Shown: in pieces, positions 34,565-42,835 of the stretch
Position numbering within the stretch: position 1 is the stretch's first letter
Layout: each line of letters begins with the position of its first letter
Source: Kangiellaceae bacterium
Lineage (GTDB): Bacteria > Pseudomonadota > Gammaproteobacteria > Enterobacterales > Kangiellaceae
Direction: 5' to 3'
Assembly: GCA_026196875.1 (NCBI GenBank)
Contig: JAPHTP010000112.1
Location: forward strand, 1-64,000
DNA: 64,000 nucleotides
The notes under the pieces: generated by a model
Database searches by the model: none
What the model saw: the letters and a program-made list of their open reading frames with translations, nothing else
What the model was told of the DNA's origin: nothing
Program-made: the position numbers and the translations under genes

Positions 34565-34707
34565 AATCTGTCCTAGTACTAATCATTTTGGTTTACTTTA
34601 GTTAATGATAATACTTTTTATCAGAAAAATACTACCAGATAACAAATAACACTCAAATTCAACAAAGATGTTAAAGTGTTAGAGAAACTCAGTTATAGAG
34701 ACTTCGG

Positions 34708-35358
34708 TTATTGCATACTTTTTATGAAGTCATTAGCTTCATCTATCGAAGTATTCATCTGAGTAATCAATGTAGAAACGTCGGTTTCTATAACCCGCAA
34801 CTCATTCTTTATCGAAGATACTGCTTTTGCATTTAAGTTGTGCTTTAGAAACAAAACCTGATCTTTTAAGATATTTAGAACGGGCTGCATGGATGATTCC
34901 GCTCGCCTCATAGATTTTATCATCCTAGCATAATGGCGTTTTGTTTCGGTTAGCTTTTGTCGGCTCTGCCTTTTAAGAGCGGCACTTGAATATTCTGCGA
35001 GCTCATCTTCCCATTCATCAAATAATGCTTCAGATACACTCTCTACATCGTTGATTCTATTACTCACTTCTTCCGCAGCTTCTTCCGCGGACGTATATTC
35101 GTCATTCAAGCGTGAATAGACTGACTCTAACTTTCCTCCATCGAAATGTACAACGCCTTTAAACTGTTCGAGGGCAGATTGAAACTGTTGCTTTGCATCT
35201 TCCTGGCTATCACGGGTTTTTTCTACCCTCGAAACTAGCACATCGCGTTTATGAATACCGACTTTCTCTAACGCACCATAGTAAGCAGATTGGCAGCCAG
35301 AAAGTATTGAACTTAGAAATAGAGAAAATACGATAAATATAAGACGGTTTTTAAACAT
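34708..35358 (-). CDS. DUF2959 lipoprotein
   Basis: 216 residues with a lipobox (LSGCQS) after a short signal. The remainder is helical and coiled: SAYYGALEKVGIHKRDVLVSRVE marks DUF2959, followed by KQQFQSALEQF, DVESVSEALFDEWEDEL and a final coil that ends SIDEANDFIKSMQ. Found widely in gammaproteobacteria, probably associated with the outer membrane, function unknown. The downstream neighbour on this strand is the amidohydrolase; the upstream one, 71 bp away, is the dimethylarginine hydrolase. Confidence 0.88.
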   Translation of the reverse strand: MFKNRLIFIVFSLFLSSILSGCQSAYYGALEKVGIHKRDVLVSRVEKTRDSQEDAKQQFQSALEQFKGVVHFDGGKLESVYSRLNDEYTSAEEAAEEVSNRINDVESVSEALFDEWEDELAEYSSAALKRQSRQKLTETKRHYARMIKSMRRAESSMQPVLNILKDQVLFLKHNLNAKAVSSIKNELRVIETDVSTLITQMNTSIDEANDFIKSMQ

Positions 35359-35429
35359 TATTAAAACACCCTTTATTTGTTATTAAGATTTTACTTTTAT
35401 GTCGATCAAGGTAACATTTTAACTAAGTT

Positions 35430-36191
35430 CTAAAAGCGTAGCGACAAGCAGCTCAATCCACCATCTAATTTTTGAAATTCAGACACATCAATCTCTCGGA
35501 TTTTATAGCCAGTTTTTTCAATAATTGCTTTTGCTTGAGGAAATCCTTTAGGGGTTAATACTGTATCATTCACCCAAACGCTATTCGCAGCATACTCTTC
35601 TTCGGAAGGGATTTCTAACATATCGTATTTTTCAAATTCGGGTTTAGAAACAAACTCTCCGGTTGCAAGCAAATGATTATTTTCTAGGTAACTTAAGCCG
35701 GTTTTTAAGTGTAGCATCTCGCTCATATTGACGGTTGAACCACTCATACCATGTTTTTCTAAATAATTAATCATTTGCATCGCGCCAATTCCATTTGTGC
35801 GATCAGACAATCCAATATAATAATGTTCACCAACCATCATAATATCCCCCGCTTCCACTGTGCCGGGAGCTTCTATGAACTCAACCCTGTCGTAAAAATC
35901 TTCCACAGTTGCAATCATCGATTGAGTTTCTCCTTTACGCGATTCAGCGCCGGGATTGGTAATGATCGCACAATGAGGCGTCATCAATGCAACATCTTCA
36001 ACAAAACAGGCGTCCGGATAATCTTCTTCCGCGGCTAGAATGGTGACGTCTAACCCGCATTCAATTAAGGCTTCGACATAGTCGGCATGTTGTGCCAGAG
36101 CTTTCTCATAGACTGGCTTACCCAAGTTGGCGGAAGTAATTCCATCAACGATTGATTTACTTGGTGTTCTTACGATGGCCTTAGTAAACAT
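35430..36191 (-). CDS. Dimethylarginine dimethylaminohydrolase
   Basis: 253 residues, matching the bacterial enzyme in length. It hydrolyses N-omega-methylated arginines to citrulline and methylamines. The catalytic residues are Cys 248 (GGLSCLSLRF), His 161 (HLKTGLSYL) and Glu 113 (GTVEAGD), one residue off the published Pseudomonas numbering (C249, H162, E114), plus the substrate motif DYPDACFVED. Cytoplasmic. AAGGAAA is before the ATG. The Rieske oxygenase gene lies about 180 bp upstream on the same strand, so the two may be functionally linked in use of methylated nitrogen compounds. Confidence 0.93.
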   Translation of the reverse strand: MFTKAIVRTPSKSIVDGITSANLGKPVYEKALAQHADYVEALIECGLDVTILAAEEDYPDACFVEDVALMTPHCAIITNPGAESRKGETQSMIATVEDFYDRVEFIEAPGTVEAGDIMMVGEHYYIGLSDRTNGIGAMQMINYLEKHGMSGSTVNMSEMLHLKTGLSYLENNHLLATGEFVSKPEFEKYDMLEIPSEEEYAANSVWVNDTVLTPKGFPQAKAIIEKTGYKIREIDVSEFQKLDGGLSCLSLRF

Positions 36192-36371
36192 GCTATTTCC
36201 TTTTAATTATTTCTTATACACAGTTGGGTAAACTTATCACAGCGAAACCGACTACTATAGTCTTTAATATCAAATCGAATAAAGGGTATTTTTATAATTG
36301 AATTTCAAAAATATCTCTTAATCTAATATGTAGAAGTTAATCACATTCAAACCAATTTTTAGCTAGATTTA

Positions 36372-37472
36372 CTATACTGACAAGCTTCTTCTGAGCGCTA
36401 GGCGAACCAGGTTTTGGTAATGCAAGACACCGGTTTCTCGCTTGATGCAGAGTCTTCCTGCTTCATAGCTGCCGGAGTTTAAGCCGAGCTGAACTTTTTC
36501 GCAGATCATAATGTCTTCTTCCTGAACTTCATCACTAAACTCGCGATCTTGGGCAATCAATTTTTTCGTTCGCTGTGATTTAAGATCAGAGTAATAGTAA
36601 TCAAAAATAATTTTGGTTTTATTATGGCCAACCGGCAGGATAAGGTTAGTTTGCAGACGGCCCGGTAAAATATTTAGCATTAGATTGGGGAACACACAAT
36701 AATAATGGGCGTGGCCATCACCATAAAAATTGTCTGGGTTCTGCTCGCCATTGCGATCGAGCGGACTAAACTGGTAACTGTGCCATTCATGTAAAATGGT
36801 ATCGTAACTTCGATAGTCTAACAGTTTGCTCAAACCTGGATGGACGTGAGGTAAGTGATAGCCTTCCAGATAGTTGTCCATATAAACTTTCCAATTACAA
36901 TCGATTACATATTCATCACGATGACTAAAACTCATAGCTTTTAAATCAATAGGTTTTATGGTCTCAGCTACACCTTTAAGGACATCTCCTAATGCTGGGG
37001 GGGTATTATTGACACAGACAAAAATAAAACCTTGCCATTCTTCGACTTGAGCTTGTGGTAGATGAAATTGGCAAACATCGAAGTTAGGTGTTGAACTCAT
37101 TTCCGGAGCGCTACGTAAGTCTCCGTCAAGGGTATAAGTCCAGCCATGGTATTTACAGCGAAGTACTTTATTGTTGCCGTTTTCGATTGCCACCGGGCCT
37201 GCGCGATGGCGGCAAACATTATGAAATGCCTTGAGTAGATTATTTTGATTTCTGACCACAACGATGGGAATGCGCCCAACTTGGCAGACAACCTGATCAC
37301 CGGGATTAATTAACTCTGATTGGTGGGCGACTAATTGCCAGTGAGATTCAAATATAGATTGGTATTCCAAGTTTAAATAACTTGGATCGGTATAGAGAGA
37401 AGCGGGCAATGTATGCGCTTTGTCCTCGGATGCAGGTTCGAGGTGATTTAATATTTCTGCGTTTAGAGTCAT
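36372..37472 (-). CDS. Rieske non-heme iron oxygenase, alpha subunit
   Basis: The start is ATG 37472 because AGGGAGA lies 6 bases upstream; a longer reading from 37496 is less likely. 366 residues. Rieske centre: CRHRAG (C87, H89) and CKYHGW (C106, H109). Mononuclear iron: DNYLEGYHLPHVHPGL (H206, H211) and the Asp of EEDIMICEKVQ near the C-terminus. It resembles the choline/carnitine-type and glycine-betaine-type oxygenases (GbcA/CMO branch). No reductase is visible in the window. The aldehyde dehydrogenase gene is 187 bp upstream on the same strand. Confidence 0.92.
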   Translation of the reverse strand: MTLNAEILNHLEPASEDKAHTLPASLYTDPSYLNLEYQSIFESHWQLVAHQSELINPGDQVVCQVGRIPIVVVRNQNNLLKAFHNVCRHRAGPVAIENGNNKVLRCKYHGWTYTLDGDLRSAPEMSSTPNFDVCQFHLPQAQVEEWQGFIFVCVNNTPPALGDVLKGVAETIKPIDLKAMSFSHRDEYVIDCNWKVYMDNYLEGYHLPHVHPGLSKLLDYRSYDTILHEWHSYQFSPLDRNGEQNPDNFYGDGHAHYYCVFPNLMLNILPGRLQTNLILPVGHNKTKIIFDYYYSDLKSQRTKKLIAQDREFSDEVQEEDIMICEKVQLGLNSGSYEAGRLCIKRETGVLHYQNLVRLALRRSLSV

Positions 37473-37498
37473 TATTCTCTCCCTAGCGCTTGGCATTC

Positions 37499-37531
37499 CC
37501 CCTCTCTTTCGGTATTCCCTAAGGAGAGGGG
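37499..37531. repeat. 8-bp inverted repeat upstream of Rieske gene
   Basis: CCCCTCTC (37499-37506) and GAGAGGGG (37524-37531) pair perfectly across a 17-base loop, 27 bp upstream of the Rieske start codon. No T-run follows on either strand. It could be a leader hairpin or a repeat element; no second copy was found. Confidence 0.5.
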
Positions 37532-37659
37532 ACAGTTCAGTAATAAGTTTTCATTTAATGTTTAACGTTATTGCTACAAATATAAAGTGACGGTTAATAA
37601 ATATTAATTGATTGCACGTTCGGCCCCTATTCTCGATGAGAAAAGGTCAGGTAGAGGGC

Positions 37660-39084
37660 CTACTCCAACCCACTTACCGCTTTAATTTCCAAAAAATCTT
37701 CAAAGCCAAACTCACCCCACTCGCGGCCATTGCCCGATTGTTTATAACCGCCGAATGGCGTGTTTAAATCGCCAGATTGACCATTGATATTAATATTACC
37801 TGCACGGATTTTTGAGGCTATTTTGGCAACGCGTTGCATGTCACTGCCTTGAATGTAGCCCGCTAGTCCATAAGGAGTATCGTTGGCTATTTCAATCGCT
37901 TCATCGTCGCTTGTGTAGGGAAGTATTGATAGTACCGGACCAAAAATTTCCTCTCTTGCAATGGCCATTTGATTGTTTACATTGGCAAAAACGGTAGGTT
38001 TTACAAAGTAACCCGACTCTAATCCTTCAGGCTTTCCTGGTCCGCCACAAATTAATTCGGCGCCTTCATCAATGCCTTTTTTGATTAGTCCTTGTACTTT
38101 TTCAAATTGAATTTGGCTAACCAATGGGCCCATTGTCGTGGTTTCTTCTGATGGTGCTCCAACGACAATTTTCGAAGCCGCTTTTGCAGCAACTTCAGCC
38201 GCCAATTGCATTTTTTCCGCTGGCACTAACATGCGAGTTGGGGCGTTACAAGATTGCCCAGTGTTATTAAACACTGAAAAAGCACCACGTTTTACTGCCG
38301 TTTCAAATCCTTCGTCATCGAGAATAATGTTGGCTGATTTGCCGCCTAATTCCTGGGCAACACGTTTTACCGTCGGCGCAGCATTTTGAGCAACCAGTGA
38401 GCCAGCACGTGTTGAACCGGTAAACGACATCATATCCACGTCAGGATGGCTGCTTAGCAATGTGCCAACACCAGGGCCGTCACCGTTGACCAGATTAAAA
38501 ACGCCCGCAGGGACCCCCGCTTTATCCATTATCTCCGCGAATATATGGCCTGATAGCGGCGCTACTTCAGACGGTTTTAACACCATAGTACAACCAGTAG
38601 CAAGCGCCGGCGCGACCTTACAAGTAATTTGATTTATCGGCCAGTTCCATGGCGTTATTAAACCACAAACGCCAATTGGCTCCTTAAAGATGCGACTGTT
38701 ACCTTGAGCATAGTCAAACTCAAAATTATTAAGTACCGCTAAAGCTGTTTTTAAATGGCCAAGCCCGGCCCCCGTTTGCGCTTTAATGGCAAGATTGGCC
38801 GGCGCTCCCATTTCTTCACTGATAGCTTCTGCAATATCATTGTATCTGTTTTTATATTCCGCAATGATTGATTCAAGTAAATCTGCTCGCTCTTGTCTAC
38901 TCGAATGGCCGAAGCTGGCGAAAGCATTTTTGGCCGCGGTTACCGCTAGGTTGACATCGTCTTTATCTCCGAGAGAAATTTCTGCACAAATTTGCTCATT
39001 GGCAGGATTAATCACGCTCAATTTGATATCTGAATGGGGAGTAACCCATTCACCATTAATATAGAACTGGGTATAGTTTCTCAT
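37660..39084 (-). CDS. Aldehyde dehydrogenase
   Basis: 474 residues of the NAD(P)+-dependent family. Catalytic Cys 279 (NNTGQSCNAPTR), Glu 245 (VAQELGGKSA), GSTRAG for the cofactor and ITPWNWPINQITCKVAPALA for the core. The C-terminus ends GREWGEFGFEDFLE. It oxidises an aldehyde to the acid. Next to the Rieske oxygenase it could take the aldehyde released by demethylation or choline oxidation, as in choline monooxygenase/betaine aldehyde dehydrogenase pairs, but the substrate is inferred only. AGGACA is before ATG. Divergent from the permease gene (234 bp between). Confidence 0.93.
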   Translation of the reverse strand: MRNYTQFYINGEWVTPHSDIKLSVINPANEQICAEISLGDKDDVNLAVTAAKNAFASFGHSSRQERADLLESIIAEYKNRYNDIAEAISEEMGAPANLAIKAQTGAGLGHLKTALAVLNNFEFDYAQGNSRIFKEPIGVCGLITPWNWPINQITCKVAPALATGCTMVLKPSEVAPLSGHIFAEIMDKAGVPAGVFNLVNGDGPGVGTLLSSHPDVDMMSFTGSTRAGSLVAQNAAPTVKRVAQELGGKSANIILDDEGFETAVKRGAFSVFNNTGQSCNAPTRMLVPAEKMQLAAEVAAKAASKIVVGAPSEETTTMGPLVSQIQFEKVQGLIKKGIDEGAELICGGPGKPEGLESGYFVKPTVFANVNNQMAIAREEIFGPVLSILPYTSDDEAIEIANDTPYGLAGYIQGSDMQRVAKIASKIRAGNININGQSGDLNTPFGGYKQSGNGREWGEFGFEDFLEIKAVSGLE

Positions 39085-39318
39085 AAGGCTGTCCTGGAAT
39101 TCTGTTTTGCAATGTTCCTAGATTAATCATCCGATCCAAATTAGCGCTAAATGGATGAAGGATCAATATATTCTTTTTTCAAGCTGATTCATTAAGCGGA
39201 GTCACAATTTCTTTTCTGGTTGTGTCCGTATCTAAGTAATTGCTGGCTCATTTTGACTTTCATCTTGGTTACGCGTAGAACAAACAATATACGAGCTCAA
39301 AAACAAAGGAATAACTAA

Positions 39319-40611
39319 ATGGGTCAGCCTAAACCATCAATTGGGATCTGGATATGTGCGTCATTGGTGGTCGGTAACATGATAGGTTCTGGCATATTTC
39401 TTTTGCCGGCTTCTTTAGCGCCTTACGGTGGCGTCAGTATCCTTGGCTGGCTAATGACAACCTTCGGCGCATTGATGACAGCATTGGTTTTTGTCAGACT
39501 GAGTAGAAACCTTCCTAAACAAGGCGGGCCTTATCGTTACGCTTATGATCAGTTTGGGCCGCTGGCGGGATTCGTGGTCGCATGGTCTTATTGGGTATCA
39601 ATTTGGTGTGGCAATGCAGCGATTACGGTCGCTGCTATTTCTTATCTAAGCTATTTTTTTGCAGAGCTAGCTGAGTCGCCAATTTATGCTGTCATCGGTG
39701 CGTTGGCATTACTGTGGTCCATCACGTTGCTAAACCTAAAAGGGGTCCGGCAAGCCGGATTATTTCAACTTGTAACCACATGCTTGAAGCTGCTTCCACT
39801 AGTGGCCGTCGGCCTGGCTGCATTTTTCGTTTTCGAACCGCAATCGTTTGAACCTTTTAATCCTAGTCAAATGCCATTAACCACCTCGGTAGCTGCGACT
39901 GCGGCGCTTACCTTATGGGCATTTCTAGGTTTAGAGTCGGCGACCATACCAGCTGAAAATGTTAAAGCGCCCAATAGAACGATCCCTCGAGCCACAATTA
40001 TTGGTTTTTCGATTGCTGCGTTAGTTTATGTTTCAAGCCAAGTAGCCATAATGAGCGTTGTGCCGAACGAACAATTACAACAATCTGAAGCTCCGTTTGC
40101 CGATGCTGCACGATTAATATGGGGAGATTGGGCAGGAAGTTTAGTCGCGATTGGTGCAGTGATTAGCTGTATCGGCGCATTGAATGGTTGGGTGCTTTTG
40201 CAAGGGCAGGTTCCGATGACCGCTGCGCGGGACGGTTTGCTACCGAGAATATTTAAAGATACAAAAAAGGCGGGCGTTTCAAAAACGGCATTGGTCCTTT
40301 CAAGTTTGTTGATCTCGGGGTTGGTGGTCGCAAATTTTAGCGAAGGAATGGTCTCTTTGTTTACCTTTGCGATCCTTATTTCGACGTTAGGTATTTTTAT
40401 TCCTTATCTTTTGTCTATTGCTGCAGACATTCGTAATACCTTGGCTGAATGGAAAGTTAAACGTCGTTATTTACATTTAGTGACAGCGTTATTCGCGTTA
40501 GTTTATTGTTGCTGGGCTGTTAGCGGCATAGGGACTAAATCTCTGGTTTGGGGCATCGTTTTAATTTTGAGCGGATTACCTATTTTCTGGTATATGCAAC
40601 ATCGACGTTGA
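39319..40611 (+). CDS. APC-family amino acid permease
   Basis: 430 residues, about 12 helices. The first helix has the APC signature NMIGSGIFLLPAS; GGPYRYAYDQFGPLAGF and LTLWAFLGLESATIPAENVKAPNRTIPRA are also typical, and INGWVLLQGQ-like residues in helix 8 (ALNGWVLLQGQ) recall the AdiC-type arginine/agmatine group. It is probably a proton-coupled importer or antiporter of an amine or amino acid. It diverges from the aldehyde dehydrogenase and so fits this nitrogen cluster. AAGGAAT lies before the ATG. Confidence 0.9.
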   Translation: MGQPKPSIGIWICASLVVGNMIGSGIFLLPASLAPYGGVSILGWLMTTFGALMTALVFVRLSRNLPKQGGPYRYAYDQFGPLAGFVVAWSYWVSIWCGNAAITVAAISYLSYFFAELAESPIYAVIGALALLWSITLLNLKGVRQAGLFQLVTTCLKLLPLVAVGLAAFFVFEPQSFEPFNPSQMPLTTSVAATAALTLWAFLGLESATIPAENVKAPNRTIPRATIIGFSIAALVYVSSQVAIMSVVPNEQLQQSEAPFADAARLIWGDWAGSLVAIGAVISCIGALNGWVLLQGQVPMTAARDGLLPRIFKDTKKAGVSKTALVLSSLLISGLVVANFSEGMVSLFTFAILISTLGIFIPYLLSIAADIRNTLAEWKVKRRYLHLVTALFALVYCCWAVSGIGTKSLVWGIVLILSGLPIFWYMQHRR

Positions 40612-40631
40612 TTTGGACAAGAATATGGGGA

Positions 40632-41540
40632 TTACTTTTGGCCATATTTTCGTTTTATTGATTTCCAGGAAGTGCTCCAAGGAGAGCTGAGCCAAGTTTT
40701 TAACATCCACCAGAAGGATTTAGGTTGTTGCTTAGTTTCCGTAGCTGTTTCTATCACTGGTGAAGGTGTTTTCGTCGACGATTCTTCTGAGGGGGACGGT
40801 TCTTCTTCCGCTATTGGCGCGACGGTTTTCGTTTCTAATACAATAATTTCAAATACATTGGGTATATCTACCACGCTACCACCCTTGTCCAGGTGGGCAA
40901 TATTAACCTCCATAGCCTTCCTTACATTGATAAGTTCCTCCTGCATGCCCTCGGGTAAGTTATCCACCAGTAGCATATCTTTTGTGTCACCAATAATAGT
41001 TTGGATTTCGCTACGAATTTGTTTTATACATTTTTTTTCTTTCTGCTTTAATTGTTCAATCTGCTCACTAATTTCTTCTTGTGGTATGGGTAAGTGAAAG
41101 GGTGCTATGGCGACGCCGCGATTTCTTAACACATACCGAATTGCCAATGAATTTTGAGTCCGTCTTTTAAATTCATCAATAAAGCTAGTAAAGGTATCAA
41201 TATCAATGTTGCTAAGTTGTTCATCTCTCAATTTGTTAACATCGATATTGGTGAGCGCCAGAATTTTGCTGATTGCGCGCACTACTGATTGCTCAACTTT
41301 ATCCAGTTTGCTAATAAGACCGGCAGTATCTGTATCAGAAAGACGTTCTTCAATTTTTTCGAAAAATTTTACTGCCTTAGCAGGAAAGTCTTGGGAAGGT
41401 CGGGCAGCCAAAGCCACTTGATTAAGTGCGACTTGCTGACCATGAACACTACTGGCTATGTTAATTAAGCTCTCCAGTGCAAGCCGTTTATCGGTTATTG
41501 ACCTGAAAGCTTCGGTGGCAGTAGTTTTGTCAGTACTCAT
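40632..41540 (-). CDS. Unknown helical protein with basic tryptophan-rich tail
   Basis: 302 residues with no signal peptide. Mostly helical: a coil near 165-200 (EISEQIEQLKQKEKKCIKQI), then an acidic, proline-rich linker (about 245-275: AEEEPSPSEESSTKTPSP) and a C-terminal tail with WWMLKTWLSSPWSTSWKSIKRKY. The amphipathic tryptophan/lysine end could bind a membrane surface or nucleic acid. I do not recognise a family. It is convergent with the permease gene, 20 bp apart, and is followed upstream by a terminator for the efflux genes, so it stands alone. Confidence 0.7.
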   Translation of the reverse strand: MSTDKTTATEAFRSITDKRLALESLINIASSVHGQQVALNQVALAARPSQDFPAKAVKFFEKIEERLSDTDTAGLISKLDKVEQSVVRAISKILALTNIDVNKLRDEQLSNIDIDTFTSFIDEFKRRTQNSLAIRYVLRNRGVAIAPFHLPIPQEEISEQIEQLKQKEKKCIKQIRSEIQTIIGDTKDMLLVDNLPEGMQEELINVRKAMEVNIAHLDKGGSVVDIPNVFEIIVLETKTVAPIAEEEPSPSEESSTKTPSPVIETATETKQQPKSFWWMLKTWLSSPWSTSWKSIKRKYGQK

Positions 41541-41639
41541 ATTGGTAGGCTAAGAACCACAATGTTTCTAATAAGAATAGAACATAAAGCCGAAAAAATC
41601 TTGCAAGGTTTGGGGGCTGTTATCGGCGATGCATTGAAT

Positions 41640-41668
41640 AAAAAAGGCCCTCATAAAAAATGAAGGCC
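41640..41668 (-). terminator. Rho-independent terminator of RND efflux operon
   Basis: On the minus strand GGCCTTCAT and ATGAGGGCC form a 9-bp stem with one internal mismatch and a short T loop, followed by six T. It lies about 75 bp after the stop of the adaptor gene. Confidence 0.8.
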
Positions 41669-41744
41669 AACACTACTAGGGAAAAGTAGCACGTAAAAAG
41701 TACTGTATCTAGATGAATAAAATGGTTCAGCCAGATACAGTGGT

Positions 41745-42824
41745 TTAGTTTGCTGCCAAACTATTCGATGTCGCTTCTCCTGGTATTGACTCTACTCTAA
41801 CTTTATCACCAGTTTTTAATCTCTCTCCTCCACGAATAACCACTGAATCTCCTCGATTAATACTGCCATCGATAGCAACCCATTTGCCTACACCGGTGCC
41901 AACGGTGACGCTAACTTTGGTTGCGCTTTGTTCAGTATCGACTTTAACTACATAAGTTTCTCTTTCGCGCAAGATTAATGCATCGCGAGGAACTAAGGTT
42001 GCAATTTGGGGAAGTTGTGTGGGTAGGGAGACTGTCACTGCCGAACCACTTATCAAAGCTTGATTTGATGCATCTAAGCGAAGGTCAAATGTACGTGAAT
42101 TTAGATCGCCCGCTGGACTCCAGGTTCGCACCGGCAAATCAATCAATTTTTGCTTCCATCTGATGGTGATTTTTTGATTGTGGTTGAGGTAATCCAAAAC
42201 ATCTAGTGGTGCTGCGACGCGTATATCCAAACGAGTCAAGTCGACCAGCTGTACTAGTGGCGTACCAATATTGACAAACTCGCCTTGCTCTGCGAGGCGC
42301 TGGCTGATGGTACCACTAAACGGCGCGCGAATGGTTGCCTTTTCGATTGATAATTTTATTTGACTCATTTGAAGTGTCAGCGCCGAGAGGCGTTCGTTAG
42401 CTACTAATAAATCTCTTTCAACCCGATCAACTTCGCTTCTCGCCGTGCTGTTGTTGTTAGCTAGTGCCGCCAGACGTTTTTTCTGCTTTTGAAGAAATTC
42501 GGTATTGGCTTGCTGTTGTCTTAACTCGCTTGACTTTTCAGCTAGCTGGATCTCTAAATGGCGCGCGTCTATGGTAGCTATCGGATCTCCGGAAGCAACT
42601 TTTTTACCAACGTCCAGGAGCCAGGTAAGCCGTCCATTTTGTTCGCTGGATATACGCGAGCTAGCGCGTGAAATAACGTCACCAGAAACCCAAATTGTGG
42701 GCGCGACTTCTTCTGATTTAGCTGTTTTAACACTGACAATTTGCTTTGGTACTTCTTGTGCAAATGAAGTTGAGGTTAAACTCATTGAAGCAGCGAATAA
42801 ACCGGAGTAAATTAAATTTTTCAT
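41745..42824 (-). CDS. RND efflux periplasmic adaptor
   Basis: 359 residues from ATG 42824. GGAG lies 8 bases upstream of it, while the longer reading begins at the TAATG overlap with the permease stop. Signal peptide to FAQEV. The body has the barrel-sandwich hybrid halves (GRLTWLLDVGKKVASGDPIATID and ATIRAPFSGTISQRLAEQGEFVNIG) around a helical hairpin (about 80-150), then a beta-barrel. It links the inner-membrane pump to an outer-membrane channel, which is not in the window. Cotranscribed with the permease ahead of it. Confidence 0.92.
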   Translation of the reverse strand: MKNLIYSGLFAASMSLTSTSFAQEVPKQIVSVKTAKSEEVAPTIWVSGDVISRASSRISSEQNGRLTWLLDVGKKVASGDPIATIDARHLEIQLAEKSSELRQQQANTEFLQKQKKRLAALANNNSTARSEVDRVERDLLVANERLSALTLQMSQIKLSIEKATIRAPFSGTISQRLAEQGEFVNIGTPLVQLVDLTRLDIRVAAPLDVLDYLNHNQKITIRWKQKLIDLPVRTWSPAGDLNSRTFDLRLDASNQALISGSAVTVSLPTQLPQIATLVPRDALILRERETYVVKVDTEQSATKVSVTVGTGVGKWVAIDGSINRGDSVVIRGGERLKTGDKVRVESIPGEATSNSLAAN

Positions 42825-42835
42825 TTCTGGCTCCA

